From Burkholderia sp. WAC0059 (GTDB lineage: Bacteria; Pseudomonadota; Gammaproteobacteria; Burkholderiales; Burkholderiaceae), in the NCBI RefSeq assembly GCF_002870125.1, contig NZ_PNEO01000014.1, forward strand, positions 1 through 64,000: 64,000 bases of DNA, given 5' to 3'. Position numbers and translations under genes: made by a program. The notes under the pieces are model-generated. The model saw only the letters and a program-made list of their open reading frames with translations, was not told the DNA's origin and made no database searches. Of the stretch, positions 37,686 through 48,615 are shown in pieces; within the stretch, counting starts at the first letter, position 1, and each line of letters starts with the position of its first letter.

Positions 37686-38297
37686 ATGCACCGAGGCTTC
37701 CGCGCGCGCCGTCTTGCCGGCCGGATCGCATCCTGCGTCGCGCGCCGCGCCATGCCGCTCATCGCGGCCGCGCCGCTCGCGGCCTGCGTCCTGCCCACTC
37801 ATCCCGACGCCTCGGCGCCGCCGCCCGATCCGTTCAACCCCGCCGCCACGCAGTTGCTCGACAACACCCGGTGGCAATTGGTCGAATGGAAGCATGCCGA
37901 CGGCACCTTGCTGGCGGTGCCCGGCGCGCCGGCGGATTCGAACAGCCAGCCCGGCGCGGCCGGCAAACCCGGCGACAAGGCAGACGACGGAGCGAACGGC
38001 ACGGGTCGGCCCGTCACGCTCGATCTCTCCACGGCGACGGGCCAGCGGCACGCCAGCGGCTTTTCCGGCTGCAACCGCTATGCCGGCACCTACACGCTGA
38101 AAAACGGGCTGCTGTCGTTCGGCCCGCTCGCCGGCACGCGCATGGCCTGCGTCGGCGCCGGCGGCGAGATCGAGCAACCGTATCTGGACGCGCTCGCCCA
38201 CATCTCGCGCACCGGCGTGCAGATGCGAGCGCCCCGGCAATTGCTGCTGTTGCTCGCGAACGGCGACCGTCTGACGTTCGCGCAGCGCGGCCAGTGA
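37686..38297 (+). CDS. META-domain (HslJ-like) lipoprotein
   Basis: 203 residues. The N-terminus is basic with twin arginines, then [17 protein letters not shown] gives a lipobox with Cys34, so an outer- or inner-membrane lipoprotein is likely. The META/DUF306 domain starts at [20 protein letters not shown] and contains [16 protein letters not shown] and [13 protein letters not shown], including the two cysteines usual for the family. Homologues such as HslJ are linked to heat or novobiocin resistance, without a defined reaction. An AGAGGA lies eight bases before the ATG at 37686. Confidence 0.85.
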   Translation: MHRGFRARRLAGRIASCVARRAMPLIAAAPLAACVLPTHPDASAPPPDPFNPAATQLLDNTRWQLVEWKHADGTLLAVPGAPADSNSQPGAAGKPGDKADDGANGTGRPVTLDLSTATGQRHASGFSGCNRYAGTYTLKNGLLSFGPLAGTRMACVGAGGEIEQPYLDALAHISRTGVQMRAPRQLLLLLANGDRLTFAQRGQ

Positions 38298-38478
38298 AGC
38301 GCGAGCTGGGCGCACCCCGCCTCGCGGGCGCCCGCGGCCGGCCTTTTTCCCGCGGCGGGGGCGGGCCCCGCGCGCGCCGGGCCGACACGCTCGCGACATC
38401 GTCCCGACTTCGGCGCGGCACGCCGCTCCGGTTACACTCGGCAGGTTGCCCTTCCTCCATTCGTTGACGTTTTCTGGC

Positions 38479-41400
38479 ATGCACACGGTTGTCCCCGGCT
38501 GGTTCGGCCTGTCGGCCGTCTGGTTCCTTCCCCTCGTCTGGCGCCTTGTCAGGGCCGTTCTGCCGGGCGGCGCCGGCCTGCGCGGGCCCGGCACGACGCG
38601 GCTGTGGCTCGGCTTCGCGGGAGTGCTGTTCGCCAGTTGCGTGCTCGAAGGGCTGTTCACGAATCTCGCGGGTTTCGACGCGTTCGGCCACTTCGTCGGC
38701 GGCCTGCTCTCGAAAGGGCTCGGCCATGTCGCGCCGCCGCTCGTCATGGCGCTGCTTCTGGCGGTCGGCCTGCCGTTGCTGTTCGATTTCGGCTGGATGG
38801 ACCTGCTGGCCTGGGCCGACCTGTCGCTGGGACTCGGGCTCGGCATCGGCGCGCGGCGCCTGCGCGGCGAGCGGCGCGAGCGGCCGGAGCGGCGCGTGAG
38901 TCGTCGTTACGACAGCCGCCACGACAGGACGGGCGACGAGGCCGACGACGCTCCGGCCACGGCGATCGCCTTCCCGGGCGCGACCTTCCCGACGACCGGC
39001 GGCGGCTGGCGCGACAGCAAGCGTCGCGTGCGGCCGACCGTCTGGCGCGCGCCGCCGCGCAAACACCCGGGGAAAGCCGGCGCGGCCGCTGCCGCGGCCG
39101 GCCTCGCCGGGACGGCGGCAACGCCCGCCGCTGCATCCGGGACGGCCCCTTTCCCCGTCGAACCGACATTCGACGCAACCGTGATCGCGCCGTGGGAACG
39201 TGCCGAGCGCACCAAACCCATTGCGACGGCCGGGTGGCAACGCGCAACGCCGACCGCAACGCAAGGGCCGTCGGCGCGTACGCCGACGGGTCACGCGGGC
39301 ACGACGAACGCGGCAGGCGCGGCCGGAAATGCCCCCGGCGCGAGAACGACCGGCCGCCCTGCCACCCCCAACACGTGGCGTCCGGATACCGCGCGCAGCA
39401 GCGTGCCGGCCGGGAACGCGGCCGTCGCGTCGGCCGGTATGCCGCCACCACGCAATTTCGCGGCGCCGCCGGCCACGCCGATCGAACCGTCGCCGTTCGT
39501 CCCCGCCGCGCCGCGCGCCCGCAGCGGACCGGCGCCCGTCGCCGGCAGCACCGCTGCGCGGGCGGCGGCGGCCGTGCCGCCCGCGCAGCGCCCCAAGCCG
39601 CCCCGTCCGTTCGTGTGGCCGACGAAATCGGCCCGCCAGGCGACGAATGCAACGCCCGCCGCGCCGACGCCGAACCGGGCCGCCGAATCGTCTCCGGCCG
39701 CACCGGCTTTCTCGCGGACCGACCCGGCGCCGGACGCGCGGCCCCGCCCCGAAATGTCGGCCGACGTGCGCGAAACGCTGCGCACGATCGAAAAGAACGC
39801 GGCGCGCTGGGCCACGCTCGCAGGTTCCGGCGCCGACCGCCGCGCTGGCGTGCCCGACGTGCCGTCGATCGGCGCCGTCCCGGCTTCCGTTTTGGGCAGC
39901 GTGCCGACCGGAATGCCGGCCTCAACCGTCGCGACGACGGCGAATGCCGTGCTGACGGCGGCCACGGCGATTCTCCCTGCAACCGCGACGGCTCACGCGA
40001 GCGCCGCCGCCTTGCCTGCCGTCCTCGCCGCGACGCCGGTCGAATCGGCCCCAGCCGCCGACACGACTCGCGCGGCACCGCTGCCGTGGGTTCTGCTCGA
40101 CGACGATGCGCCGTCGCCCGAAGCCGCCGCGGCCGGCTCAGGCCGCGAAGCCGGCGCGATCGAAACGTCACCGCTGCCCGATTCCGTGGCGACGGCCGAT
40201 AACGAAGCGGCCGAAGTCGGGGCTCGGCCCAAACCGACGGCAACACCGGCGTTCACCGAGTCCGCCCCCGAGCCGTTGCCGACGGCCGAAGCGGCCATGG
40301 CCACGCCTCCGACGCCCAGCGCCACAACCACCCCGACCGCCCCGCCGACGTTAGCCGACAGCGCCCCCGATCCGGCGCCCGTCGTGCCCGAAATGCCCGC
40401 GTATCAGGCCACGCCGACGGCAAGCGCCGAACCGCCCGACGACGACGCCGGGCCTGCGCGGACGGCAACCGCCGCGCCGACGCCGACGAATCCCGCCGAA
40501 TCCGCGGAACCGCTGCCGGACAGCGCCCCGTTCCCGCGCCTCGCGTCTCGCGAAGCGCCGGACACGCCGGCCCCGGCCAACGAACCCGCCGCAGCGCCCG
40601 ACAACGAAGCCCCGCCGGCCGCCCCGCGCGTGAGCGGCCATGCGCCGGCGAGCTTCGAATTCCGCCCACTCGCCGCCTCGGCGGTCGAGCTGCCGCCCCT
40701 CGACCTGCTCGAACCCGCCTCGACCGACGTCGAACCCGTCTCCGAGGCCAGGCTCGCCGAAACCGGCCAGTTGATCGAGCAGCGGCTCCAGGAGTTCAAG
40801 GTGCCGGTGACGGTCGTCGGCGCGTCGGCCGGGCCCGTCATCACGCGCTTCGAGGTCGAGCCCGCGCTCGGCGTGCGCGGCAGCCAGATCGTCGGGCTCA
40901 TGAAGGACCTCTCGCGCGGCCTCGGGCTCACGTCGATCCGCGTCGTCGAGACGATTCCCGGCAAGACCTGCATGGGGCTCGAACTGCCCAACGCGCGCCG
41001 CCAGATGATCCGGCTCTCGGAGATCCTCGAATCGGCGCCGTGGCAGCGCTCCGAGTCGAAGCTCACGCTCGCGATGGGCAAGGACATCGTCGGCCTGCCC
41101 GTCGTCGCCGACCTCGCGAAGGCGCCGCACATGCTCGTCGCCGGCACGACCGGCTCGGGCAAGTCGGTGGCGATCAACGCGATGATCCTCTCGCTGCTCT
41201 ACAAGGCGACGCCGGCCGACGTGCGGCTCATCATGATCGATCCGAAGATGCTGGAGCTGTCGGTCTACGAAGGCATTCCGCATCTGCTCGCGCCCGTCGT
41301 CACCGACATGAAGCTCGCCGCGAACGCGCTCAACTGGTGCGTCGGCGAGATGGAGAAGCGCTACCGGCTCATGTCGGCCGTCGGCGTGCGCAACCTCGCG

Positions 41401-42159
41401 GGCTTCAACCAGAAGATCCGCGACGCCGAAAAGCAGGACAAGAAGATCGGCAACCCGTTCTCGCTCACGCCCGACGCGCCCGAACCGCTCTCGCCGCTGC
41501 CGACGATCGTCGTCGTGATCGACGAGCTGGCCGACCTGATGATGGTGGCCGGCAAGAAGATCGAGGAGCTGATCGCGCGGCTCGCGCAGAAGGCGCGCGC
41601 GGCCGGCATCCACCTGATCCTCGCGACGCAGCGCCCGTCCGTCGACGTCATCACGGGCCTCATCAAGGCGAACATTCCGACGCGCGTCGCGTTCCAGGTG
41701 TCCTCGAAGATCGACTCGCGCACGATCCTCGACCAGATGGGCGCCGAGTCGCTGCTCGGCCAGGGCGACATGCTGTTCCTGCCGCCTGGCACCGGCTACC
41801 CGCAGCGCGTGCACGGCGCGTTCGTCGCCGACGAGGAGGTGCATCAGGTCGTCGAGTACCTCAAGCAGTTCGGCGAGCCCGAATACGTGGAAGGCATTCT
41901 CGACGGCCCGGCCGCCGACGGCGTGCAGCCGGACCTGTTCGGCGACGCGCCCGACGCCGAGGCCGACCCGCTCTACGACGAGGCCGTCGCGTTCGTCGTG
42001 CGCACGCGCCGCGTGTCGATTTCGTCGGTGCAGCGGCAGTTGCGCATCGGCTACAACCGCGCGGCGCGGCTCGTCGAGCAGATGGAGACGGCGGGGCTCG
42101 TCTCGGCCATGAGCCTGAACGGCAGCCGCGAGGTGCTGGCGCCGGGACCGGCGGAATAG
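38479..42159 (+). CDS. ftsK: FtsK/SpoIIIE-family DNA translocase with long Ala/Pro-rich linker
   Basis: 1226 residues. Four hydrophobic segments occupy the first 130 residues, then a very long low-complexity linker rich in Ala, Pro, Thr and Arg (about 150-740), then the alpha-beta motor: Walker A GTTGSGKS at 889-896, Walker [16 protein letters not shown] and [11 protein letters not shown]. The C-terminal gamma winged helix ([26 protein letters not shown]) recognises KOPS-type DNA. It moves chromosome ends at the septum during division. The long linker matches the second FtsK paralogue seen in Burkholderia, distinct from the shorter ftsK beside lolA/trxB. Confidence 0.93.
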   Translation: MHTVVPGWFGLSAVWFLPLVWRLVRAVLPGGAGLRGPGTTRLWLGFAGVLFASCVLEGLFTNLAGFDAFGHFVGGLLSKGLGHVAPPLVMALLLAVGLPLLFDFGWMDLLAWADLSLGLGLGIGARRLRGERRERPERRVSRRYDSRHDRTGDEADDAPATAIAFPGATFPTTGGGWRDSKRRVRPTVWRAPPRKHPGKAGAAAAAAGLAGTAATPAAASGTAPFPVEPTFDATVIAPWERAERTKPIATAGWQRATPTATQGPSARTPTGHAGTTNAAGAAGNAPGARTTGRPATPNTWRPDTARSSVPAGNAAVASAGMPPPRNFAAPPATPIEPSPFVPAAPRARSGPAPVAGSTAARAAAAVPPAQRPKPPRPFVWPTKSARQATNATPAAPTPNRAAESSPAAPAFSRTDPAPDARPRPEMSADVRETLRTIEKNAARWATLAGSGADRRAGVPDVPSIGAVPASVLGSVPTGMPASTVATTANAVLTAATAILPATATAHASAAALPAVLAATPVESAPAADTTRAAPLPWVLLDDDAPSPEAAAAGSGREAGAIETSPLPDSVATADNEAAEVGARPKPTATPAFTESAPEPLPTAEAAMATPPTPSATTTPTAPPTLADSAPDPAPVVPEMPAYQATPTASAEPPDDDAGPARTATAAPTPTNPAESAEPLPDSAPFPRLASREAPDTPAPANEPAAAPDNEAPPAAPRVSGHAPASFEFRPLAASAVELPPLDLLEPASTDVEPVSEARLAETGQLIEQRLQEFKVPVTVVGASAGPVITRFEVEPALGVRGSQIVGLMKDLSRGLGLTSIRVVETIPGKTCMGLELPNARRQMIRLSEILESAPWQRSESKLTLAMGKDIVGLPVVADLAKAPHMLVAGTTGSGKSVAINAMILSLLYKATPADVRLIMIDPKMLELSVYEGIPHLLAPVVTDMKLAANALNWCVGEMEKRYRLMSAVGVRNLAGFNQKIRDAEKQDKKIGNPFSLTPDAPEPLSPLPTIVVVIDELADLMMVAGKKIEELIARLAQKARAAGIHLILATQRPSVDVITGLIKANIPTRVAFQVSSKIDSRTILDQMGAESLLGQGDMLFLPPGTGYPQRVHGAFVADEEVHQVVEYLKQFGEPEYVEGILDGPAADGVQPDLFGDAPDAEADPLYDEAVAFVVRTRRVSISSVQRQLRIGYNRAARLVEQMETAGLVSAMSLNGSREVLAPGPAE

Positions 42160-42554
42160 ATTCCGGGCGGTTCCGGGCGAAGGACGTCGGGCGGCGGCGA
42201 TCCGCCCGGCAACCCTTCATTTAGCCGACAAAAACCGACGGGGTCCGCGCGGGAAGGGACATGGGCACGCTCATGCCTCGCCCTGGGCGGCCACTCCGCC
42301 CAAGGCGTGAATCCCGCGCCCGGCGGGCGCGGCGCCGCCGCGAGGCGCCCGGCGCGCGCACGGAACCGCGAACCAAACGGCTGCCCGACCGGTCATCAAA
42401 AGGGAAACGCCGCGCGTCAAAGCCGTCCTGCCCGGCTCGCGCGTTCCGCCGGCACGCGAAAACCGCAAAACGGCGTTGCGCATGCCGCCCCCTAACCTCT
42501 AAGCTGTGCGTGCACCGCATCGCATTGCCCGTCCCGACATTTCGAGCGCCCGCC
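42160..42554. other. 395-bp intergenic region without a gene
   Basis: GC-rich spacer between ftsK and the GH15 gene. It holds a 7-bp hairpin TGGGCGG/CCGCCCA (42284-42290/42296-42302) with no T-run, and no open frame with convincing codon use. The start of the GH15 gene was placed at 42555, so upstream in-frame sequence from 42261 is counted here as non-coding. Confidence 0.5.
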
Positions 42555-44411
42555 ATGCCTGCTCTCATTGAAGACTATGCCCTGATCGGCGACGGCCACA
42601 CGGCCGCGCTCGTGTCCCGCGCCGGTTCGATCGACTGGCTCTGCTGGCCCCGCTTCGATTCGGGCGCGTGCTTCGCCGCGCTGCTCGGCACCGAGGACAA
42701 CGGCCGCTGGCTGATCGCCCCCGAGGCCGAATCGGCCGACGTGAAGATCACGCGCCGCTACCGCGGCGAGACGCTGATTCTCGAAACCGATTTCGAAACG
42801 CCCGAAGGCGCGGTCACGCTCGTCGACTTCATGCCGCCCGGCAACGGCTGGTCGGAGCTCGTGCGCATCGTGATCGGCCGGCGCGGCACCGTGCGCATGC
42901 ACATGGAGCTCGTGCTGCGCTTCGACTACGGCTTCTCGGTGCCCTGGGTGAGCCGCCTCACCTACGAAAACGGCCTCAAGGCGACGGTCGGTCCCGACAC
43001 GGCCGTGCTGCGCACGCCCGTCGACCTGCAGGGCGAGAACATGCGCACCGTCGCGCAGTTCGAGGTGAAGGCCGGCGAGCGCGTGCCGTTCTCGCTCTCC
43101 TACGCGCCCTCGCATCTGCGCATTCCGCCGCCGCGCGACCCGCACACGGCGCTCGCGCGCACCGAGAACTTCTGGGACGAGTGGTCCTCGCGCGGCACCG
43201 TCGAAGGCCGCTGGGCCGCGCCGATCCGCCGCTCGCTCATCACGCTCAAGGCGCTCGCCTACGAGCCGACGGGCGGCATCGTCGCCGCGCCCACGACCTC
43301 GCTGCCCGAGCAGCTCGGCGGCACGCGCAACTGGGACTACCGCTACTGCTGGCTGCGCGACGCCACCATCACGCTGCTCGCGATGATGCGCGGCGGCCAC
43401 TACGACGAGGCGCGCGCCTGGCGCGTCTGGCTCGGCCGCGTGATGGCGGGTTCGCCCGAGCAGTTGCAGATCATGTACGGCATCGCGGGCGAACGGCGCC
43501 TGCCCGAGTTCGAGGTCGAATGGCTGCCGGGCTACGAAGGCGCGCGGCCCGTGCGCATCGGCAACAACGCGGTCGGCCAGCTCCAGCTCGACGTCTACGG
43601 CGAGGTGATGAACGCGCTGCACCTCGCGCGCATCGGCGGCCTGCAGGCGGACGACACCGCCTGGTCGATCCAGTGCGCGATGCTCGAGCACCTGAAGCAG
43701 ATCTGGCGCGAGCCCGACGAGGGCATCTGGGAGACGCGCGGCGGTCGCCAGCACTTCACGTTCTCGAAGGTGATGGCCTGGGTCGCGTTCGACCGCGCGA
43801 TCGCCTCGGCCGAGACCTTCGGCCTGCCGGCGCCGCTCGACGCGTGGCGCGCCGAACGCGAGACGATCCACGCGACGGTCTGCGAGCATAGCTGGAACGC
43901 CGCGCTCGGCACGTTCACGCAGGTCTACGGCGGCACCGAGCTCGACGCGAGCCTGCTCCTGATCCCGCTCGTCGGCTTCCTGCCGGCCGCGGACCCGCGC
44001 GCCGTCGGCACCGTGGCCGCCATCGAGCGCGAGCTGCTCCACGAAGGTTTCGTGATGCGCTATCGCACGACCGGCTTCGACGACGGCCTGCCGCCCGGCG
44101 AAGGCACGTTCCTCGCGTGCAGCTTCTGGCTCGTCGACAACCTCGCGCTGCAGGGGCGCATGGACGAGGCCCGCGCGATGTACGAGCGGCTGCTCGCGCT
44201 CGCGAACGACGTGGGATTGCTCGCCGAGGAGTACGACCCCGTCGCCGGGCGGCTCGTCGGCAATTTCCCGCAGGCGTTCTCGCACGTCGCGCTCGTGCAC
44301 ACGGGGTTGAACCTGATGCGGCACGAGCAGGAGATGGCGAGCGCGACAGGTCATCCGGCCCGCGAGGAAGTCGACGCCGAGACCGCGCCCGACGCCGATC
44401 TCACGACCTGA
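42555..44411 (+). CDS. glycoside hydrolase family 15 protein (glucoamylase/trehalase-like)
   Basis: 618 residues, starting MPALIEDYALIGDGHTAALVSRAGSIDWLCWPRFDS, which is the start of bacterial GH15 proteins. The N-terminal 230 residues form the beta-sandwich domain; the (alpha/alpha)6 barrel follows, with NWDYRYCWLRDATIT around the general acid region, WLPGYEGARPVRIGNNA, and LLAEEYDPVAGRLVGNFPQAFSH at the end, containing the catalytic base Glu. It should hydrolyse alpha-glucosidic bonds of a short glucan or trehalose in the cytoplasm, as there is no signal peptide. Exact substrate is unresolved. Confidence 0.9.
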   Translation: MPALIEDYALIGDGHTAALVSRAGSIDWLCWPRFDSGACFAALLGTEDNGRWLIAPEAESADVKITRRYRGETLILETDFETPEGAVTLVDFMPPGNGWSELVRIVIGRRGTVRMHMELVLRFDYGFSVPWVSRLTYENGLKATVGPDTAVLRTPVDLQGENMRTVAQFEVKAGERVPFSLSYAPSHLRIPPPRDPHTALARTENFWDEWSSRGTVEGRWAAPIRRSLITLKALAYEPTGGIVAAPTTSLPEQLGGTRNWDYRYCWLRDATITLLAMMRGGHYDEARAWRVWLGRVMAGSPEQLQIMYGIAGERRLPEFEVEWLPGYEGARPVRIGNNAVGQLQLDVYGEVMNALHLARIGGLQADDTAWSIQCAMLEHLKQIWREPDEGIWETRGGRQHFTFSKVMAWVAFDRAIASAETFGLPAPLDAWRAERETIHATVCEHSWNAALGTFTQVYGGTELDASLLLIPLVGFLPAADPRAVGTVAAIERELLHEGFVMRYRTTGFDDGLPPGEGTFLACSFWLVDNLALQGRMDEARAMYERLLALANDVGLLAEEYDPVAGRLVGNFPQAFSHVALVHTGLNLMRHEQEMASATGHPAREEVDAETAPDADLTT

Positions 44412-44523
44412 ACGCCGTCCCGGCCGGCCCGCCGGACCCGGCCTCGAAGGCCGCGCGGCAAGCAACGCCCCAGGGTGGCGGGAAAGCATCAGAAAAGCGC
44501 CCGCGCGCGCCGCCAGTGTTGCA

Positions 44524-44552
44524 TTGCACCACCCTGCGCACTCCGATATGAT
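44524..44552 (+). promoter_or_regulatory. sigma70-type promoter of phaZ
   Basis: TTGCAC (44524-44529) is separated by exactly 17 bp from TATGAT (44547-44552), one of the best sigma70 matches in the window. It lies 108 bp before the phaZ start in an otherwise GC-rich gap. Confidence 0.7.
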
Positions 44553-44659
44553 CGGCGCAAGGCCCGAAGCCGAAAAATACCCGATCCCCTTTGTCGGGGC
44601 CGCATCCGCCAGGGCAGCGCCGCCGCGCCCGGCCCGCGCCGCCCTATGCTGGAGCGCCC

Positions 44660-45940
44660 ATGCTCTACCAGATCCACGAATACCAGCGCGCGCTGCTGAG
44701 CCCGCTGACCGCCTGGGCCCAGGCGGCGTCGAAATCGTTCTCCAATCCCGCCAGCCCGCTCTCCCTCGTGCCGGGCGCGGCCCGCCTCGCGGCCGGCTAC
44801 GAGCTGCTGTACCGGCTCGGCAAGGACTACGAGAAGCCGGAGTTCGACATTCACCAGATCGTCAAGGACGGCTTCAACATCCCCGTCGTCGAGCAGACGA
44901 TCGTCGAGAAGCCGTTCTGCCGGCTGCTGCGCTTCAAGCGCTACGCGGACGACACCGGCGCCGTCTCGCAACTCAAGGACGAGCCCGTCGTGCTCGTCTG
45001 CGCGCCGCTGTCGGGCCACCACGCGACGCTGCTGCGCGACACCGTGCGCACGCTGCTGCAAGATCACAAGGTGTACATCACGGACTGGATCGACGCGCGA
45101 ATGGTGCCGCTCGAGGCGGGACCGTTCCATCTCGACGACTACGTCGCCTACATCCAGGCGTTCATCCGCCACATCGGCGCGCGCAACCTGCACGTGATCT
45201 CGGTGTGCCAGCCCACGGTGCCCGTGCTCGCGGCCATCTCGCTGATGGCCAGCCGCGGCGAGGACACGCCGCTCACGATGACGATGATGGGCGGCCCCAT
45301 CGACGCGCGGCGCAGCCCGACCTCGGTCAACTCGCTCGCCACCCAGCACTCGCACGAGTGGTTCGTGAACAACGTGATCTACCCGGTGCCGTCGAACTAT
45401 CCGGGCGAGGGCCGCCAGGTCTATCCGGGCTTTCTCCAGCACACCGGGTTCGTCGCCATGAATCCGGAGCGCCACGCGGCCTCGCACTGGGACTTCTACA
45501 AAAGCCTCCTGCGCGGCGACGAGGAGGACGCCGAGGCGCACCGGCGCTTCTACGACGAATACAACGCCGTGCTCGACATGGCAGCCGAGTACTACCTGGA
45601 GACGATCCGCATCGTGTTCCAGGAGTTCCGTCTCGCCGAGGGCACGTGGGACGTCGCAGGCGAGCGCGTGCGTCCGCAGGACATCACGCGAACGGCACTC
45701 CTCACGATCGAGGGCGAGCTCGACGACATCTCGGGCAGCGGCCAGACGCACGCCGCCCACGACCTGTGCAGCAGCATCCCCGAACAGAACCGGCATCGCC
45801 TCACGGTCGAGAAGTCCGGCCACTACGGCATTTTCGCGGGACGCCGCTGGCGCACGATCATCTACCCGCAGTTGCGCGACTTCATCCAGCGGCACGAGAG
45901 CACGGCGAGACGCGACGCCGCCGAGGACGTGACGGCCTGA
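44660..45940 (+). CDS. phaZ: intracellular polyhydroxyalkanoate depolymerase
   Basis: 426 residues from the ATG at 44660, which has GGAG five bases upstream. The catalytic triad falls at Cys183 (ISVCQPTVPVL), Asp355 (EGELDDISG) and His388 (SGHYGIFAG), the same positions as in the Cupriavidus necator PhaZ1 enzyme. It thiolytically or hydrolytically mobilises stored native PHB granules in the cytoplasm. A strong sigma70-like promoter precedes it, and the convergent TetR gene follows. No phaC, phaA or phaB gene is in the window. Confidence 0.93.
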   Translation: MLYQIHEYQRALLSPLTAWAQAASKSFSNPASPLSLVPGAARLAAGYELLYRLGKDYEKPEFDIHQIVKDGFNIPVVEQTIVEKPFCRLLRFKRYADDTGAVSQLKDEPVVLVCAPLSGHHATLLRDTVRTLLQDHKVYITDWIDARMVPLEAGPFHLDDYVAYIQAFIRHIGARNLHVISVCQPTVPVLAAISLMASRGEDTPLTMTMMGGPIDARRSPTSVNSLATQHSHEWFVNNVIYPVPSNYPGEGRQVYPGFLQHTGFVAMNPERHAASHWDFYKSLLRGDEEDAEAHRRFYDEYNAVLDMAAEYYLETIRIVFQEFRLAEGTWDVAGERVRPQDITRTALLTIEGELDDISGSGQTHAAHDLCSSIPEQNRHRLTVEKSGHYGIFAGRRWRTIIYPQLRDFIQRHESTARRDAAEDVTA

Positions 45941-45971
45941 AGCGCGCGACGGCGGCGCGCGAACGACAACC

Positions 45972-45993
45972 GGGCCGCCAACCCGCCCGGCCC
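45972..45993. terminator. possible hairpin between phaZ and tetR-like gene
   Basis: GGGCCG (45972-45977) pairs with CGGCCC (45988-45993); the plus strand continues TCTCTCC. It is a short GC stem in a 90-bp convergent gap and only a modest terminator candidate. Confidence 0.35.
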
Positions 45994-46030
45994 TCTCTCC
46001 GGCCGACCCGCACAACGCGGCGCCGCGCCG

Positions 46031-46675
46031 TCAGTCCGCTGCGGGCCGGCGCATCAGGTACGCAAGCAGCAGCTCGGTGTTCAGCCTGACGATCCCGGCG
46101 CGTTCGTCGGGCTCGCTGAAGTCGCGGCCGAGCGTGGCGGCGAGCGTATGGCGATTCGACACCACGTAGTAGCCCATGCCCGAGAGCGTCACGTAAAGGC
46201 GCAGCGGATCGACGCCGGCGCGAAAGAGCCCCGCCGCCTCGCCGCGCTCGAGAATGCCGCCGAGCGTGGCGACGATGGGCGAGATCATCTCGCGGATGCG
46301 CGGCGACTTCTGCATGTAGCGCGCCTCGTGCAGGTTCTCGTTGTTCACGAGCCGCAGCAGCTCCGGGTGATCGCGATAGTAGTCCCAAACGAAATGGGCA
46401 AGCCGCGTGACGGCTTCGACGGGCGCGAGCCCCGAGAGGTCGAGCGTGCGCTCGGCCTCGGTGAGCGCACCGAACGCGTGCTCGAGCACGGCCGTGAAGA
46501 GCTGCTCCTTGCTGCCGAAGTAGTAATAGAGCATGCGCTCGTTGGTTTCGGCGCGGCGGGCGATCTGGTCGACGCGCGCGCCGAACAGGCCACCGCCGGC
46601 GAACTCCTCCGCCGCGGCAAGCAGAATGCGGCGGCGCGTGCCTTCAGGATCTCTTTTGATTTTCGGCTGATTCAT
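46031..46675 (-). CDS. TetR-family transcriptional regulator
   Basis: 214 residues. The N-terminal HTH is at about 14-60 (RRRILLAAAEEFAGGGLFGARVDQIARRAETNERMLYYYFGSKEQLF). The ligand domain shows the TetR_C pattern of the RutR/YcdC-like branch (LSGMGYYVVSNRHTLAATLGRDF). It is convergent with phaZ and divergent from rnfB across 238 bp. Its target is not evident; self-regulation is usual for the family. Confidence 0.88.
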   Translation of the reverse strand: MNQPKIKRDPEGTRRRILLAAAEEFAGGGLFGARVDQIARRAETNERMLYYYFGSKEQLFTAVLEHAFGALTEAERTLDLSGLAPVEAVTRLAHFVWDYYRDHPELLRLVNNENLHEARYMQKSPRIREMISPIVATLGGILERGEAAGLFRAGVDPLRLYVTLSGMGYYVVSNRHTLAATLGRDFSEPDERAGIVRLNTELLLAYLMRRPAAD

Positions 46676-46913
46676 GGTGGCCAGTCGCTTTACAAGCCGC
46701 GTTTTCCGGAAAGGCGCCGCCGGGCCTCCCGCCCCGCGCGCGCAGCGCCTGCTTTCCTACGGTCTTTCATTAAAGCGTTTTGATTATGGCATATGGCCCA
46801 CCGATGGCAATTGGGGAAATCGGCGATAATGCGGTCTTTGGCACAGGCGGCGCGAGCAGGACCCGAAGGCGCGCCGCGCCGGCCGGACGGCGCGCCGGGC
46901 GGCCTGCCCGGAT

Positions 46914-47831
46914 GTGTTGACCGTGACCGATTCCAAGACCCTCGCAGATCGCATCGAAGATCTGCTGCCCCAGACGCAATGCACGAAGTGCGGCTACGAC
47001 GGCTGCCGGCCCTACGCCGAAGCCATCGCCGCCGGCACCGCGAACTACAACCAGTGCCCGCCCGGCGGCGCGCAAGGCGTCGCGCGGCTCGCGCGCCTGC
47101 TCGGCCGCCCCGTCATCCCGATCAATCCGGTCCACGGCGCCGAGCGTCCCCGGCCCGTCGCGTTCATCGACGAGACCCTCTGCATCGGCTGCACGCTCTG
47201 CATGCAGGCGTGCCCCGTCGACGCGATCGTCGGCGCGCCGAAGCAGATGCACACGATCGTGAAGGACCGCTGCACCGGCTGCGACCTCTGCGTCGCGCCC
47301 TGCCCCGTCGACTGCATCGCGATGATTCCCGTCACGGGCAACGCCACGGGCTGGCAGGCCTGGACCCAGGCGCAGGCCGACGACGCGCGGCAACATCACG
47401 ACCGGCACCTCGCGCGGCTGGCGCGCGAGCGCGGCGCGGCCGAGGCGCGAGCCGCCGCGCGCCGCGCCCAGCCGGCCCGGCCCGACGACGTTCGGGAGAA
47501 ACCCGCCGATCCCCCGCCCACCCCGTCGGCACCGCCGACGAGCGGTAGCGAGGCTCCGGCGCCCAGCGACGCGGAGGCGAAAAAACGCGCGATCATCGAG
47601 GCCGCGCTGGCGCGCGCGCGCGCGAAACAGGCCAACCTCGCGCAGCGCGGCGAGGGCCCGCGCAACACCGAAAACGTGAGCGCCGCGGTCCAGGCCCAGA
47701 TCGACGCCGCCGAAGCGCGGCGGCGCCGTCTCGGCATCGGCGCCGCAAAAGACGCCGGAAACGGCGACGACGCACCGGACGACACGCCATCCGCCCAACC
47801 CGGCCCGGACACCCCACCTTCCCGGCGCTGA
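46914..47831 (+). CDS. rnfB: RnfB-like iron-sulfur electron-transport protein
   Basis: 305 residues. A four-cysteine cluster site comes first ([11 protein letters not shown], then NQCPPGG), followed by two ferredoxin [4Fe-4S] motifs [14 protein letters not shown] and [14 protein letters not shown]. The last 130 residues are an Ala/Arg/Pro-rich charged tail. It lacks the N-terminal membrane helix of typical RnfB, and no rnfACDGE genes are adjacent, as in many beta-proteobacteria where an orphan RnfB precedes nth. It probably supplies electrons in iron-sulfur or redox repair. Start choice is open among GTG 46914, TTG 46917 and GTG 46923; the last gives [16 protein letters not shown]. Confidence 0.88.
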   Translation: MLTVTDSKTLADRIEDLLPQTQCTKCGYDGCRPYAEAIAAGTANYNQCPPGGAQGVARLARLLGRPVIPINPVHGAERPRPVAFIDETLCIGCTLCMQACPVDAIVGAPKQMHTIVKDRCTGCDLCVAPCPVDCIAMIPVTGNATGWQAWTQAQADDARQHHDRHLARLARERGAAEARAAARRAQPARPDDVREKPADPPPTPSAPPTSGSEAPAPSDAEAKKRAIIEAALARARAKQANLAQRGEGPRNTENVSAAVQAQIDAAEARRRRLGIGAAKDAGNGDDAPDDTPSAQPGPDTPPSRR

Positions 47832-47857
47832 CGCGCCAGAGCACGCCGAACGACAAC

Positions 47858-48502
47858 ATGAACGCCAACAAACGTCGCGCCCTCTTCGAAACGCTGCAGA
47901 GCCTGAACCCCCACCCGACCACCGAGCTCGAATACACGACGCCGTTCGAACTGCTCGTCGCGGTCATGCTGTCGGCGCAGGCCACCGACGTGTCGGTCAA
48001 CAAGGCCATGCGCAAGCTGTTTCCGGTCGCGAACACGCCGCAGCGAATCGTCGAACTGGGCGAGGAAGGCGTGACCGGATACATCAGGACGATCGGGCTC
48101 TACCGGACGAAGGCGAAGAACGTCGTCGCGACGTGCCGCATCCTGCTCGAGCAGTACGCCGGCGAGGTGCCGCAGACGCGCGAGGCGCTCGAGAGCCTGC
48201 CCGGGGTCGGCCGCAAGACCGCGAACGTGGTGCTGAACACGGCGTTCGGCCATCCGACCATCGCCGTCGACACGCACATCTTCCGCGTGGCGAACCGCAC
48301 GGGCCTCGCGCCCGGCAAGGACGTGCGCGCGGTCGAGGCCGGGCTCGAGAAGTTCACGCCGCCCGAGTTCCGCCACGACGCGCACCACTGGCTGATCCTG
48401 CACGGACGCTACGTCTGCAAGGCGCGCCGCCCCGAATGCTGGCACTGCGCGATCGAGCCGCTTTGCGAGTTCAGGCCCAAGACGCCGCCGCCCGACCTCT
48501 GA
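47858..48502 (+). CDS. nth: endonuclease III (DNA glycosylase/AP lyase)
   Basis: 214 residues, the family length. The helix-hairpin-helix LPGVGRKTANVVLN includes the Schiff-base Lys120, and Asp138 in VDTHIFRVANR is the second catalytic residue. The [4Fe-4S] cluster ligands are Cys187, Cys194, Cys197 and Cys203 (C-x6-C-x2-C-x5-C). It removes oxidised pyrimidines and cuts at abasic sites. It starts 26 bp after rnfB in the same direction, so the two are likely co-transcribed, which suits a link between electron supply and an iron-sulfur enzyme (inference). Confidence 0.96.
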   Translation: MNANKRRALFETLQSLNPHPTTELEYTTPFELLVAVMLSAQATDVSVNKAMRKLFPVANTPQRIVELGEEGVTGYIRTIGLYRTKAKNVVATCRILLEQYAGEVPQTREALESLPGVGRKTANVVLNTAFGHPTIAVDTHIFRVANRTGLAPGKDVRAVEAGLEKFTPPEFRHDAHHWLILHGRYVCKARRPECWHCAIEPLCEFRPKTPPPDL

Positions 48503-48615
48503 GGCCGGGCCGTCGCCGGCATCGCACGCGCCGAAGCGCGGCCGGCAGCCCCGGGCCGCGCGGCATAGAATGACGGTTCGCCGCCGTCCCCACGTTTTCG
48601 TTTTCGCATCCGACG

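Noticed and set aside
37491..38846. Upstream in-frame extension of purT by about 450 codons
   Set aside because: PurT homology starts at [10 protein letters not shown] (37490); the extension is antisense to the META lipoprotein and ftsK and has no homologous features.
42284..42302. TGGGCGG/CCGCCCA hairpin as the ftsK terminator
   Set aside because: Short stem, no T-run, 125 bp from the stop; such GC dyads are frequent here.
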